The notes: generated from the sequence alone by a model not told the origin. A stretch of 64,000 bases of DNA from Staphylococcus roterodami (GCA_022493055.1 CP092781.1:558001-622000), one strand, 5' to 3'; positions 34,554-44,980 are shown, counted from the stretch's first letter. Made by a program: numbers and translations.

Positions 34554-37205
34554 ATGAATAATAAAAAGACAGCAACAACTAGAAATGGCATGGTGCCAAG
34601 TAAATTAAACAAATTTTCAATAAGAAAATATACAGTAGGTACAGCCTCGATTTTAGTAGGTACGACATTAATTTTTGGGTTAAGTAATCACGAAGCAAAA
34701 GCTGCAGAAAGCACAAGTGAAGAAATAAATAAGGCGAAAAATGAAGCGACAGGAACAAGTGAGAAGCAAGCAAGTGAAAAAGTTGATAGTAGTCAACAAA
34801 ATAGCGATGTTCAAACAAAAACTTCAGAACAGCCTAAAGTGACGATGAATAATGATACATCAGTTAAAGAAACTAGTGGAAACACACAATCATCACAAAT
34901 TGCTACTGCTAATCAATCTACTACACAAACTAGCAATGCAACAATAAATGATAAATCAGCAACTACATATAGTAACGAAACTAGTAAAAGCATTTTAACG
35001 AAGGCAAAAGACGTTTCAACTACGCCTAAAACAACAACTATTAAACCAAGAACATTAAACCGTATGGCAGTGAATACTGTTGCAGCACCACAAACAGGTA
35101 CAAATGTTAACGATAAAGTGCATTTTAAGGATATTGATATTGCGATTGATAAAGGACATGTTAATAAAACAACAGGAAATACTGAATTTTGGGCAACTTC
35201 AAGTGATGTTTTAAAATTAAAAGCAAATTACACAATCGATGATTCTGTTAAAGAGGGCGATACATTTACTTTTAAATATGGTCAATATTTCCGTCCAGGA
35301 TCAGTAAGATTACCATCGAAAACACAAAATTTATATAATGCTCAAGGTAACATTATTGCCAAAGGAATTTATGACAGTGCAACAAATACAACAACATATA
35401 CATTTACAAACTATGTTGATCAATATACAAATATTAGTGGTAGTATTGAACAAGTTTCATTCGCCAAACGTGAAAATGCAACAACTGATAAAACTGCTTA
35501 TAAAATGGAAGTAACTTTAGGAAATGACTCTTATAGTAAAGAAGTTATTGTCGATTATGGTAATAAAAAAGGACAACAACTCATTTCAAGTACAAACTAT
35601 ATCAACAATGAAGATTTATCACGTAATATGACTGTTTATGTAAACCAACCTAAAAATACATATACAAAAGAAACATTAGTAACAAATTTAACGGGTTATA
35701 AATTTAATCCAGATGCTAAAAACTTTAAAATTTATGAAGTAACTAACCAAAATCAGTTTGTGGATAGTTTCACACCAGATACTTCAAAACTTACAGATGT
35801 TACTGATAAATTTAAAATTACATATAGTAACGATAACAAAACGGCAACAGTAGATTTATTGAATGGTCAAACAAGCAGTAATAAACAATACATCATTCAA
35901 CAAGTTGCTTATCCAGATAATAGTTCAACAGATAATGGGAAAATTGATTATACTTTAGAAACACAAAATGGAAAAAGTAGTTGGTCAAATAGTTATTCAA
36001 ATGTGAATGGCTCATCAACTGCAAATGGCGATCAAAAAAAATACAATCTTGGTGATTATGTTTGGGAAGATACAAATAAAGATGGTAAACAAGATGCTAA
36101 CGAAATGGGTATTAAAGGTGTGTATGTCATTCTTAAAGATAGCAATGGTAAAGAATTAGATCGTACGACAACAGATGAAAATGGTAAATATCAGTTCACA
36201 GGTTTAAGCAATGGAACATATAGTGTAGAATTTTCAACGCCAGCCGGTTATACACCAACAACTGCAAATGCAGGTACAGATGATGCTATAGATTCTGATG
36301 GACTAACTACAACAGGTGTCATTAAAGATGCTGATAACATGACGTTAGATAGTGGATTCTACAAAACACCAAAATATAGTTTAGGTGATTATGTTTGGTA
36401 TGACAGTAATAAAGATGGTAAACAAGATTCGACTGAAAAAGGAATTAAAGGTGTTAAAGTTACTTTACAAAATGAAAAAGGCGAAGTAATTGGTACAACT
36501 GAAACAGATGAAAATGGTAAATATCGTTTTGATAATTTAGATAGTGGTAAATAAAAAGTTATCTTTGAAAAGCCTGCTGGCTTAACACAAACAGGTACAA
36601 ATACAACTGAAGATGATAAAGATGCTGATGGTGGCGAAGTTGACGTAACAATTACGGATCATGATGATTTCACACTAGATAATGGCTACTACGAAGAAGA
36701 AACATCAGACAGCGATTCAGACTCAGATAGTGATTCAGATTCAGACAGCGACTCAGATTCAGATAGCGACTCAGATTCAGACAGTGACTCAGATTCAGAC
36801 AGTGACTCAGATTCAGACAGCGACTCAGACTCAGACAGCGATTCGGACTCAGATAGCGACTCAGATTCAGATAGCGACTCAGACTCAGACAGCGATTCAG
36901 ATTCAGATAGCGATTCCGATTCAGACAGCGACTCAGATTCAGATAGTGATTCCGACTCAGATAGCGACTCAGACTCAGACAGCGATTCAGATTCAGACAG
37001 TGACTCAGATAGCGACTCAGATGCAGGTAAACATATACCGGCTAAACCAATGAGTACGGTTAAAGATCATCACAACAAAGCTAAAGCATTACCAGAAACA
37101 GGTAGTGAAAATAATAATTCAAATAATGGCACATTATTCGGTGGATTATTTGCGGCATTAGGTTCATTATTACTATTCGGTCGTCGTAAAAAACAAAATA
37201 AATAA
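34554..37205 (+). pseudogene. sdrC: Serine-aspartate repeat adhesin SdrC, nonsense-interrupted
   Basis: SdrC is a cell-wall-anchored MSCRAMM adhesin. The frame has a YSIRK-type signal ([16 protein letters not shown]), an A domain to about residue 496, a first B repeat at 497-607 ([10 protein letters not shown] start) and a second from 608. A TAA at 36552-36554, where the usual codon is TAT (tyrosine), stops translation after 666 residues. The frame then continues without any shift: [14 protein letters not shown], the SD repeat, LPETG at virtual residues 846-850, a membrane segment and GRRKKQNK, total 883 codons. The product would be secreted but not anchored. The N1 region differs clearly from the SdrC I remember. 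sdrD and sdrE do not follow. Confidence 0.88.
36705..37022 (+). repeat. Serine-aspartate (SD) coding repeat of sdrC
   Basis: The stretch is 106 codons of alternating Ser-Asp, written with mixed TCA/AGC/AGT/TCC and GAC/GAT codons, giving an 18-base-type DNA repeat. It normally spans the cell wall and carries the sugar added by the Sdg glycosyltransferases. Here it lies beyond the nonsense codon. Confidence 0.95.
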
Positions 37206-37214
37206 TTTAACTTG

Positions 37215-37241
37215 AACCAGGTCCGTGTGGCCTGGTTTTTT
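37215..37241 (+). terminator. Terminator after sdrC
   Basis: AACCAGG / CCTGGTT with the loop TCCGTGTGG is followed by TTTT. It begins 10 bases past the sdrC stop. Confidence 0.85.
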
Positions 37242-37323
37242 AATGATGAAACATGCAATGGATGTATTTTTCATATAAAATAAACAATAAAGACACGTAA
37301 TAAAAATTATATGAGGCGATAAT

Positions 37324-38790
37324 ATGAATTACATTTTAGGAACAATTTTAGAAAGTAAAATTACAGGTGTAGAAAAAGCTCAAATTAATAGACTAAAGTT
37401 GTTTAAACAACAAGGAATTCCTTCAAAATGTGTATATGTTAAATGGAATCCTTATTTGTATACATATGCGAAGCAACATCAAATAGAAAATGATGTATTT
37501 ACAATGTATGATTATTTTCAAAAAACAATTAATTACAAAAAGACAAAACAAATGAATTGGTTGCAATATTGGGAAAAGTCATGTAAATATACATTGAAAT
37601 TTGTAGAAAATTCAAATGACGTTAGAATATATGATGAAGAACAATTTATAATGTACGCACATTTTTTAGACAAACAATATCGAAACTTAAACTATGTGAA
37701 TTATTTTGATCATCAAAGAAGAAAGGTTAAACGTGAATTATTTGATGGTAGAGGATTTCTTAGTTGCTCTAGAATTTTAGGCGAAGGACAACGTATAGTT
37801 CTGGAAAACTATTTTACTGCAGATGGTAAGATCGTAATCCAAAAGTATTTTGAGGATATTAATGGTAAAAACACACTTACGAAAGGTGTTTTATATGAAG
37901 GGCAGCATCAGCAATATTTTGATAGTGAAGAAGAATTAGTCCACTATTTTCTAAAACAATTATGTAAAAATAGTGATCAGCTAATATTAGATAGACCACA
38001 TGAATTAGGAAATGTTATTGCAGAGTTACCTAATGAAATTCCGGTTATCGTAGTTCTTCATAGTACGCATTTAACTGGGAATGAGGTAAAAAGCTTTTAC
38101 AAATCAGTATTCAATCATTTAAAACGTTATAAAGCTATTGTTGTCTCTACAGATAAACAACGTCGAGATATCGCTGATTATATTGAAAATGAAATTCAAG
38201 TTGTCAATATTCCGGTTGGTTTTGTAGATAATATACCAAACAACATCGACTTTAATAGTAAAGAAAAAAGGCATATCGTATCTGTAGCGCGTTTAGTAGA
38301 AAATAAGCAAATCAAACACCAAATTGAAGTAATTAAACGTCTAGTTGAAAAATATCCTGATATTCAATTAAATATATATGGCCATGGAAATGGTTTAGCA
38401 GAATACCAACAACTTGTAGAAAAGTATCAATTATTAAATCATATTAAATTTCACGGATTTAAGACACAAGTTAGTGAAGCAATTGCTAATGCGCAACTTA
38501 TGTTGTCTACAAGTAAAATGGAAGGCTTTGGATTAGCAATTTTAGAATCTCTTTCACTAGGTACGCCAGTTATAAGCTATGATGTAGATTATGGCCCAGC
38601 AGAACTTATTCAAGATGGTTTCAACGGATATTTAGTCTCTGAAGGAGATATAGATCAGATGGTTGAAAAGGTAGACCTATTGTTGAATGACAGTCAAAAG
38701 ATGGAACAATTTTCAATGAATAGTATTCAATCAGCCCAGCATTTTAATATGACAACTGTTGGTAATAAATGGCGAAATATTTTAAATTAA
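37324..38790 (+). CDS. sdgA: Sdr-protein glycosyltransferase (SdgA/SdgB family)
   Basis: This 488-residue GT4-like glycosyltransferase has the two-lobed GT-B pattern: N-terminal ILGTILESKITGVEKAQINR, acceptor-side HSTHLTGNE, and the C-terminal donor domain with SVARLVENKQIKHQIE and the EGFGLAILESLSLGTPVISYD motif. In S. aureus the SdgA and SdgB enzymes next to the sdr genes add N-acetylglucosamine to SD repeats of Sdr and Clf proteins. I name this one sdgA from gene order; which of the two it is remains less sure. The start follows GAGGCGATAAT. Confidence 0.8.
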   Translation: MNYILGTILESKITGVEKAQINRLKLFKQQGIPSKCVYVKWNPYLYTYAKQHQIENDVFTMYDYFQKTINYKKTKQMNWLQYWEKSCKYTLKFVENSNDVRIYDEEQFIMYAHFLDKQYRNLNYVNYFDHQRRKVKRELFDGRGFLSCSRILGEGQRIVLENYFTADGKIVIQKYFEDINGKNTLTKGVLYEGQHQQYFDSEEELVHYFLKQLCKNSDQLILDRPHELGNVIAELPNEIPVIVVLHSTHLTGNEVKSFYKSVFNHLKRYKAIVVSTDKQRRDIADYIENEIQVVNIPVGFVDNIPNNIDFNSKEKRHIVSVARLVENKQIKHQIEVIKRLVEKYPDIQLNIYGHGNGLAEYQQLVEKYQLLNHIKFHGFKTQVSEAIANAQLMLSTSKMEGFGLAILESLSLGTPVISYDVDYGPAELIQDGFNGYLVSEGDIDQMVEKVDLLLNDSQKMEQFSMNSIQSAQHFNMTTVGNKWRNILN

Positions 38791-38794
38791 AATA

Positions 38795-38884
38795 AAAAGC
38801 ATTTTCCTAGAAACATAATTAAACAAAACAAGTTCAATTTGAACATTAATGTTTGATTAAATAGTTTAGGAAAATGCATTTTTT
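38795..38884. terminator. Bidirectional terminator between the two glycosyltransferase genes
   Basis: AAAAAGCATTTTCCTA and TAGGAAAATGCATTTTT form the outer stem; TAATTAAACA / TGTTTGATTAA and GTTCAA / TTTGAAC pair inside. The ~90-base fold serves both convergent genes. Confidence 0.8.
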
Positions 38885-38905
38885 ATATACTAATGAAAAT
38901 TACAT

Positions 38906-40396
38906 TTAAATAAGTCGAATAAATTGATCCCATTGATTAATCAATGATGCTTTACTATATTGTTGCGCCTTAGTTAAGCTACCAACAGAAAGGCGTTGTT
39001 GCTCTTCTGGATGTTCAATTACATATTTTACTTTTTCAAAAAGGGCATCTTCATCATTTTTAGGAATTAAATAACCGTTAATATCAGACGAAATTAATTC
39101 ACTAGGACCATATTTAATATCATAACTAATTACAGGAACACCGTGGGACAAAGATTCGAGTAAGGCCAATGAAAATCCTTCCATATTACTCGTAATTAAA
39201 CTTAAATACGCATCACTATATTCTTGATCTAATTGACTTAAAAATCCACGTAAATAGACATGATTCTCCAATCCGTATTGCTGAATTAACTCATTTAGTT
39301 TTGTACTTTCTGAACCAAAGCCATACATATGTAGTTCGACATTTGGAATTAATGGCACTAGGCGTTTTATTAATTCAATTTGTTGATGCAATTGTTTTTC
39401 CGGTGAATAACGAGCAACGGAAATTAATTTTATATTTCGGTGATCTAAAATTTGTATTGGTGTATCTATAGGCTCACTGTAGCCGACAGGTATATTAACA
39501 ACAGGAATTTCATTATTAATCCGTTTTGAAACATCGATTTTTTGCTGTTCTGTAGAAACGACTATGGCACGATATCGAGATAAATTTTCGAACATTGCTT
39601 TATATACATTTTTAAAAGGTGAAGATTCTAATTCATCAATATTTTTAATGTGAGTACTATGTAACACAGCAACGACAGGAATTGTGTCAGGCGTTAAATT
39701 AAAAATAGGTGCAGTATAAACGTTACGATCGCTGAAAAACACGTCACCTTTACGATAGACGTTTGTAATAAAAAAGGCGCCTAATTCGGTATCATTATTA
39801 AAGAAATACGATTTATTCGCATAGTAAACAATGATTTTTTGTACTTCCGGTTTGTCATTAACATAAGTATAATATTTTTCTATTTTTGTATCTCCATCTG
39901 GATTATAGAAAAATTCACAAAGTGTTTGTTGTTTACCGACAAGAATTCGACTACAACTTAAAAAGCCACGCACATCGTAAAAATCACGTTTGACCTTTCT
40001 TCTATGTTGGTCAAAATGATTTACATAATCCAATATACGATGTTTTGGATCTTGAAAATGTGCATACATTAAAAAACGATCTTGATCATAAATTCTAAAA
40101 TCATTACTATTCTCAACGGGTTTTAAAGTATAATGACATTCATCAGTCCAATAGGATAACCAATCAAAAGGATCATTACGGTCCACATACATAGCTTCTT
40201 GAAAGAAATCATACATATTGATGTAATCGCCATCCGATAAATAATTTTGAGCATTTCTATATAAAAATCTATTCCATGAGAGGAATACACACTGCGCTGG
40301 TCGTCCCATTTCTTTAAATAATTTTAATCGATTAATAATTGCTTTTTCAATGCCGGTTAAATTTACACCTAAACTGTTACCTACAAAATAATTCAT
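38906..40396 (-). CDS. sdgB: Sdr-protein glycosyltransferase (SdgB/SdgA family)
   Basis: This 496-residue paralogue of the preceding gene has the same layout: FVGNSLGVNLTGIEKAIINR, VVAVLHSTHIKN, SVARYSPEKQLHQQIELIKR and EGFSLALLESLSHGVPVISYD. In S. aureus SdgB adds the first sugar to SD repeats and SdgA extends it; the modification also creates epitopes for human antibodies and protects from proteases. The gene is convergent to its partner. The start at 40396 gives the known length. ClfA and ClfB, encoded elsewhere, would still be substrates although sdrC is broken. Confidence 0.8.
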   Translation of the reverse strand: MNYFVGNSLGVNLTGIEKAIINRLKLFKEMGRPAQCVFLSWNRFLYRNAQNYLSDGDYINMYDFFQEAMYVDRNDPFDWLSYWTDECHYTLKPVENSNDFRIYDQDRFLMYAHFQDPKHRILDYVNHFDQHRRKVKRDFYDVRGFLSCSRILVGKQQTLCEFFYNPDGDTKIEKYYTYVNDKPEVQKIIVYYANKSYFFNNDTELGAFFITNVYRKGDVFFSDRNVYTAPIFNLTPDTIPVVAVLHSTHIKNIDELESSPFKNVYKAMFENLSRYRAIVVSTEQQKIDVSKRINNEIPVVNIPVGYSEPIDTPIQILDHRNIKLISVARYSPEKQLHQQIELIKRLVPLIPNVELHMYGFGSESTKLNELIQQYGLENHVYLRGFLSQLDQEYSDAYLSLITSNMEGFSLALLESLSHGVPVISYDIKYGPSELISSDINGYLIPKNDEDALFEKVKYVIEHPEEQQRLSVGSLTKAQQYSKASLINQWDQFIRLI

Positions 40397-40597
40397 TTTT
40401 AACACCACTTATGTCTGTTTTTTATAATTATATCACATAACATTTAATTAACTCTTTTAAATAGAAAAAGAAATTATTTTAAAAATAGCGAGTTTTAAGG
40501 TTCGAAGAGAGTGATTACCAATAAAATTTGCGTTATACCAAAAACCAACAAATCATTATCCTAACGATCCTGACATTACAGTAAATCTACAAAACAA

Positions 40598-40625
40598 AAA
40601 ACGCGCAACTACTGTTACGCGTTTT
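40598..40625 (-). terminator. Terminator of the folE2 operon
   Basis: AAAACGCG (40598-40605) and CGCGTTTT (40618-40625) form a stem 17 bases past the folE2 stop; the minus strand continues in T. Confidence 0.7.
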
Positions 40626-40641
40626 AATATGATTTATGATA

Positions 40642-41520
40642 CTATTTACGGTATTTTAATTTGGCAAACGCATCATGTTGATGGATTGATTCTTCATTAC
40701 GACATTCAATATCGAAACCTTCTAACCAATCAAATTCAACTAAGTCAGCCGCGATTAAACGAATCAAATCTTCAACAAAGCGAGGGTTTTCGTATGCACG
40801 CTCTGTCACTCGTTTTTCATCAGGACGTTTTAAAATAGGGTATAGAATTGAACTTGCATTTGCTTCCATAGCATCTAAAATTTTGTTTTTATAATCATCA
40901 ACAATGTCTTGTTCTTTATTAATATATGTTTTAACAGTAACAACACCACGCTGGTTGTGTGCTGAATATTCGCTGATTTCTTTTGAACATGGGCATAATG
41001 TTGTAACTGTAGCCTCAATTGTAAGTTCTTTACGTGTCACTTGGTCACCATCAATGGCCAATCCATAAGTAACATCAGCATTACCAACTGCTTTAATGTT
41101 AGTCGTTGGACTATAGCGATCAAAGAACCATTTTCCAGATACATCAACGCCAGCCGCATTTTGTTTCATATTTGTTTGTAAAGTTCGTAAAACTTGATAT
41201 AACGTATTAAATTCGAGTTCAATACCATTATCATAATGCTTTTCAACGCTTTCAATAATACGACTCATATTAATACCTTTTTCATCTTTAGTTAAGCTTG
41301 TTGAAAAACTAAATGTACCAGCTGTTTGATACTGGTCAACAAGTACAGGGTATACTAAGTTTTTTATACCAACTTCTTCAATTTCAAATAAGAAATCTTT
41401 ATGCGTGCTTTGTAAATCAGTCATTTCATTTTTAGTAGTAGGTTTCGTACCTTCGATAGGGTCTACTGAACCAAAGTGTTTCCAACGACCTTCTCGTGTC
41501 GATAAATCAAATTCAGTCAT
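40642..41520 (-). CDS. folE2: GTP cyclohydrolase FolE2 (type IB)
   Basis: FolE2 makes dihydroneopterin triphosphate from GTP, the first step of folate synthesis, and can use manganese when zinc is scarce. The 292-residue length fits. Family features include the N-terminal [11 protein letters not shown], the catalytic cysteine segment [20 protein letters not shown], and [12 protein letters not shown] at the C terminus. It is the last gene of a minus-strand group with bshB2 and yojF (12 bases after bshB2). Confidence 0.92.
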   Translation of the reverse strand: MTEFDLSTREGRWKHFGSVDPIEGTKPTTKNEMTDLQSTHKDFLFEIEEVGIKNLVYPVLVDQYQTAGTFSFSTSLTKDEKGINMSRIIESVEKHYDNGIELEFNTLYQVLRTLQTNMKQNAAGVDVSGKWFFDRYSPTTNIKAVGNADVTYGLAIDGDQVTRKELTIEATVTTLCPCSKEISEYSAHNQRGVVTVKTYINKEQDIVDDYKNKILDAMEANASSILYPILKRPDEKRVTERAYENPRFVEDLIRLIAADLVEFDWLEGFDIECRNEESIHQHDAFAKLKYRK

Positions 41521-41532
41521 TATTTTCCTCCG

Positions 41533-42198
41533 TTAAGATTTAAAGTGATATGTCCAATATGGTTCGACAGTTAAAAAGCTGTGCTGTTTACCATCGATTT
41601 CAGGACTTGCTAATTGTTTTAAAAATGGACCTGTTTGAGAAGCATGTGCTTCAAAAGCTTTAATTTTCAGATCTTTAAAATCTGTAATATCATTTTGAAT
41701 ATCAGGTTCGCCCAATGCTTCAGTAGCATCATTGCTAAAAGCAACTAAAGTTAAACGTGGACGTTCTTCCTCCGGCATGCGTTCAACAGTTCGAATCACA
41801 GCATCAGCAGTTGCTTCATGATCAGGATGTACAGCATAACCTGGATAAAATGAAATAATCAATGATGGATTAGTTTCATCAATTAAAGATTTAATCATAC
41901 TATCTATATGTTCATAAGGTTCAAATTCGACTGTTTTGTCGCGTAAACCCATTTTTCTTAAATCAGTAATGCCAATAACTTTACATGCTTCTTCAAGTTC
42001 ACGTTCGCGAATGCTTGGTAATGATTCACGAGTTGCAAATGGTGGGTTACCTAAATTTCGTCCCATTTGACCTAAAGTTAAACATGCATAAGTTACTGGT
42101 ACGCCTCGTTGGACATAACTTGCTAGTGTCCCTGCAGATGAGAAGGTTTCATCATCAGGATGTGGAAATATTACTAATACATGTCTTTCATCAGTCAT
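41533..42198 (-). CDS. bshB2: Bacillithiol biosynthesis deacetylase BshB2
   Basis: BshB2 is a zinc LmbE-like deacetylase that removes acetate from GlcNAc-malate in bacillithiol synthesis or from bacillithiol conjugates. The metal motif PHPDDE is near the N terminus and HPDHEAT further along; 221 residues. The start at 42198 follows AGAGGAGGCATCAAC; a longer frame begins inside the upstream gene. In B. subtilis the yojF-bshB2 pair has the same order. Confidence 0.9.
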   Translation of the reverse strand: MTDERHVLVIFPHPDDETFSSAGTLASYVQRGVPVTYACLTLGQMGRNLGNPPFATRESLPSIRERELEEACKVIGITDLRKMGLRDKTVEFEPYEHIDSMIKSLIDETNPSLIISFYPGYAVHPDHEATADAVIRTVERMPEEERPRLTLVAFSNDATEALGEPDIQNDITDFKDLKIKAFEAHASQTGPFLKQLASPEIDGKQHSFLTVEPYWTYHFKS

Positions 42199-42211
42199 GT
42201 TGATGCCTCCT

Positions 42212-42580
42212 CTATAAATTAAATGGTTGCTCGCTAATTTCAAGCGCTGCAGCGAGTTGACCTTCATAATTAAAACCTGCAATTAAAAATTCGTCATGCT
42301 CGTTAACTTCGTAATGCGTTAGACCTTGTACATAAACCCAGCCACCATTTGATAGTTTAAGGCCAATGCGATAAGGTTCTTTATTGCCACCTTTTAACTG
42401 AGCATGTGTATATGTTACTTGAATGTTTCTTAAAAAAGTACCAGCATTAAAAACACGTTGATCGAAATGGTTCGCATAGGCACCATTTGTCGTTTCAACA
42501 TGTAGATACACAGGTTTATGTTCATAAGAAGCTAGTAATTCTAAAACTTCTTGTTCTTTAATTGGTTCCAACACGTTCAC
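42212..42580 (-). CDS. yojF: YojF family protein (DUF1806)
   Basis: This 122-residue soluble protein begins MNVLEPIKEQEVLELLASYEHK-like and shows the DUF1806 pattern of strands with AYANHFD-type and GGWVYVQGL segments. It precedes bshB2 by 13 bases, the same pairing as yojF-bshB2 in Bacillus. The function is unknown; linkage suggests a role in bacillithiol metabolism. Confidence 0.82.
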   Translation of the reverse strand: MNVLEPIKEQEVLELLASYEHKPVYLHVETTNGAYANHFDQRVFNAGTFLRNIQVTYTHAQLKGGNKEPYRIGLKLSNGGWVYVQGLTHYEVNEHDEFLIAGFNYEGQLAAALEISEQPFNL

Positions 42581-42851
42581 TCCTTACACTATCAATGTGT
42601 TTATCTTTCTATTTTACTAAAAACTATTCAATAATTGTATACGATTGCTCAATTATTTGGAAATTTATTTTCGATAGGAGATAAATAATTCATATGAACA
42701 GGTGCAAAATTTCATTATTCTTCCTTTTAAAAATCAAATAAATTGTTGGAATTTAAAAAGTGTTAAACATTAAAAATGATGCTATATTAATGGTGTATGA
42801 ATGAATTCATAAGTTTTTAAAATGTATTAAATTTGTGGAGGCATGTAAACA

Positions 42852-43610
42852 ATGAAAGTATTAAACTTAGGATCAAAAGAACAAGCATCATTCTATGTTG
42901 CATGTGAATTATATAAAGAAATGGCTTTTAATCAAGAATGTACACTCGGATTAGCAACGGGTGGAACAATGACAGCTTTATATCATCAACTTGTTAAACT
43001 ATTAAATAAAAATCAACTCAATGTAGATCATGTAACTACATTTAATTTAGATGAATATGTAGGTTTATCCTCAGCGCATCCTCAAAGTTATCACTATTAT
43101 ATGGATTGTATGCTTTTTAAACAATATCCATATTTTAATAAGAAGCACATACATATTCCAAATGGTGATGCGAATGATATGAATGCTGAAGCGTCAAGAT
43201 ACAATGAACTTTTAGCACAACATGGTAAACGTGATATTCAAATTTTAGGAATTGGTGAAAATGGACATATCGGCTTTAATGAACCAGGGACACCATTTGA
43301 TAGTATTACGCATATTGTTGACTTAACTGAAAGCACGATTAAGGCTAATAGTCGGTATTTTGAAAATGAAAATGATGTTCCGAAACAAGCTATTTCGATG
43401 GGACTTAAAAATATACTTCAAGCAAAACGCATCATTTTACTTGCATTTGGTGAAAAGAAACGCGCAGCTATTACACATTTATTAAATCAAGAAATTTCTA
43501 TTGATGTACCAGCCACATTACTTCACAAACACCCGAATGTTGAGATATATTTAGATGACGAAGCTTGTCCTAAAAATATTGCGAAAATTCATGTAGATGA
43601 AATGAATTGA
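42852..43610 (+). CDS. nagB: Glucosamine-6-phosphate deaminase
   Basis: NagB converts glucosamine-6-phosphate to fructose-6-phosphate and ammonia in amino-sugar catabolism. The 252-residue protein has the phosphate-binding GLATGGTM, FNLDEYVGL with the catalytic aspartate, and ILGIGENGHIGFNEPG with the acid-base histidine. The start follows GTGGAGGCATGTAAAC. The preceding 271 bases hold its promoter region. It lies upstream of hxlA in the same direction. Confidence 0.95.
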   Translation: MKVLNLGSKEQASFYVACELYKEMAFNQECTLGLATGGTMTALYHQLVKLLNKNQLNVDHVTTFNLDEYVGLSSAHPQSYHYYMDCMLFKQYPYFNKKHIHIPNGDANDMNAEASRYNELLAQHGKRDIQILGIGENGHIGFNEPGTPFDSITHIVDLTESTIKANSRYFENENDVPKQAISMGLKNILQAKRIILLAFGEKKRAAITHLLNQEISIDVPATLLHKHPNVEIYLDDEACPKNIAKIHVDEMN

Positions 43611-43685
43611 TTGCAATGTTTAATTAAGAAATGCCTCGGGAAAGTTTCCAATAGAAAGAAAAAAGCATTGGAAGGATGATTTATA

Positions 43686-44318
43686 GTGGAACTACAATTA
43701 GCAATTGATTTATTAAACAAAGAAGAAGCGGCTGAATTAGCAAATAAAGTTAAAGATTATGTAGACATTGTAGAAATCGGTACACCTATTATTTATAACG
43801 AAGGTTTGCCAGCAGTCAAACATATGGCAGACAACATTAGTAATGTAAAAGTATTAGCTGATATGAAAATTATGGATGCAGCTGATTACGAAGTAAGCCA
43901 AGCAATTAAATTTGGTGCAGATGTAATTACAATTCTTGGAGTTGCAGAAGATGCGTCAATTAAAGCAGCCATTGAAGAAGCTCATAAAAATAATAAACAA
44001 TTACTTGTTGATATGATTGCTGTTCAAGACTTGGAAAAACGTGCAAAAGAACTAGATGAAATGGGCGCTGACTATATTGCAGTACACACTGGTTATGATT
44101 TACAAGCTGAAGGACAATCACCTTTGGAAAGTTTAAGAACAGTTAAATCAGTAATTAAAAATTCAAAAGTTGCAGTAGCTGGTGGTATTAAACCAGATAC
44201 AATTAAAACGATTGTTGCTGAAAATCCAGACCTTGTAATTGTTGGTGGTGGAATTGCAAATGCAGACGATCCAGTTGAAGCAGCAAAACAATGTCGAGCG
44301 GCTATAGAAGGTAAATAA
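43686..44318 (+). CDS. hxlA: 3-hexulose-6-phosphate synthase
   Basis: HxlA (210 residues) is an orotidine-decarboxylase-family aldolase that condenses formaldehyde with ribulose-5-phosphate. Motifs LADMKIMDAADYE and VAGGIKPDTI match the family. It uses a GTG start after TTGGAAGGATGATTTATA. hxlB follows after one base. In non-methylotrophs such as staphylococci the pair may detoxify formaldehyde or make ribulose-5-phosphate in reverse. Confidence 0.92.
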   Translation: MELQLAIDLLNKEEAAELANKVKDYVDIVEIGTPIIYNEGLPAVKHMADNISNVKVLADMKIMDAADYEVSQAIKFGADVITILGVAEDASIKAAIEEAHKNNKQLLVDMIAVQDLEKRAKELDEMGADYIAVHTGYDLQAEGQSPLESLRTVKSVIKNSKVAVAGGIKPDTIKTIVAENPDLVIVGGGIANADDPVEAAKQCRAAIEGK

Positions 44319-44319
44319 T

Positions 44320-44868
44320 ATGGCTACTTTTAGTAATTATCAATTAATTCTTGATGAATTAACGACAACACTTTCTCATGTGGAGACGGATGAATTTTCC
44401 AGATTTGCTAATCAAGTTGTTAAGGCAAAGCAAATTTTTGTTGCTGGTAAAGGCCGTTCTGGCTTCGTAGCAAATAGCTTTGCAATGCGTTTAAATCAAT
44501 TAGGTAAACTAGCACATGTAGTTGGTGAATCAACGACACCTGCAATTAAACGTGATGATTTATTCGTAATCATTTCAGGTTCAGGTTCAACAGAACATTT
44601 GAGATTACTAGCTGACAAAGCAAAATCTGTAGGTGCTAATATTATATTAATCACTACGAAAAAGGATTCTGCAATTGGTAAATTATCAAACTCTAATGTT
44701 GTTTTGCCAGCAGGAATGAAATACGACGAAAAAGGTTCAGCACAACCATTAGGAAGTTTATTTGAACAAGCATCACAATTATTTTTGGATACTGTCGTGA
44801 TGGGGTTGATGACTGAGATGGATGTGTCAGAACAAACGATGCAACAAAATCATGCTAATTTAGAATAA
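44320..44868 (+). CDS. hxlB: 6-phospho-3-hexuloisomerase
   Basis: HxlB (182 residues) is a SIS-domain isomerase converting hexulose-6-phosphate to fructose-6-phosphate. AGKGRSGFVANSFAMRL and the SIS segment VIISGSGSTEH are clear. The gene starts one base after the hxlA stop with a ribosome site inside hxlA (AGAAGGTAAATA), so the two are coupled. Confidence 0.92.
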   Translation: MATFSNYQLILDELTTTLSHVETDEFSRFANQVVKAKQIFVAGKGRSGFVANSFAMRLNQLGKLAHVVGESTTPAIKRDDLFVIISGSGSTEHLRLLADKAKSVGANIILITTKKDSAIGKLSNSNVVLPAGMKYDEKGSAQPLGSLFEQASQLFLDTVVMGLMTEMDVSEQTMQQNHANLE

Positions 44869-44879
44869 ATAAATGATAG

Positions 44880-44922
44880 TCGATAATATTATGGGTATAT
44901 GATAATATTATCGATTATTTTT
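44880..44922 (+). terminator. Terminator after hxlAB
   Basis: TCGATAATATTAT (44880-44892) and ATAATATTATCGA (44902-44914) form a perfect 13 bp stem followed by TTATTTTTTT. Confidence 0.8.
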
Positions 44923-44980
44923 TTATTTAAATATAAAATTATAGTATAATAATATTAATAAACGAATAGGGGTGTTAATA

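Noticed and set aside
36705..37022. Regular short repeats that might suggest a CRISPR array
   Set aside because: They are translated Ser-Asp codons without spacers of unique sequence.
36682..37053. A 123-codon frame rich in T, Q and I across the SD repeat
   Set aside because: It is the shifted reading of the Ser-Asp repeat; the composition follows wholly from the repeat and no ribosome site precedes it.
40629..40838. A plus-strand frame over the end of folE2
   Set aside because: Antisense shadow of the conserved FolE2 C terminus.
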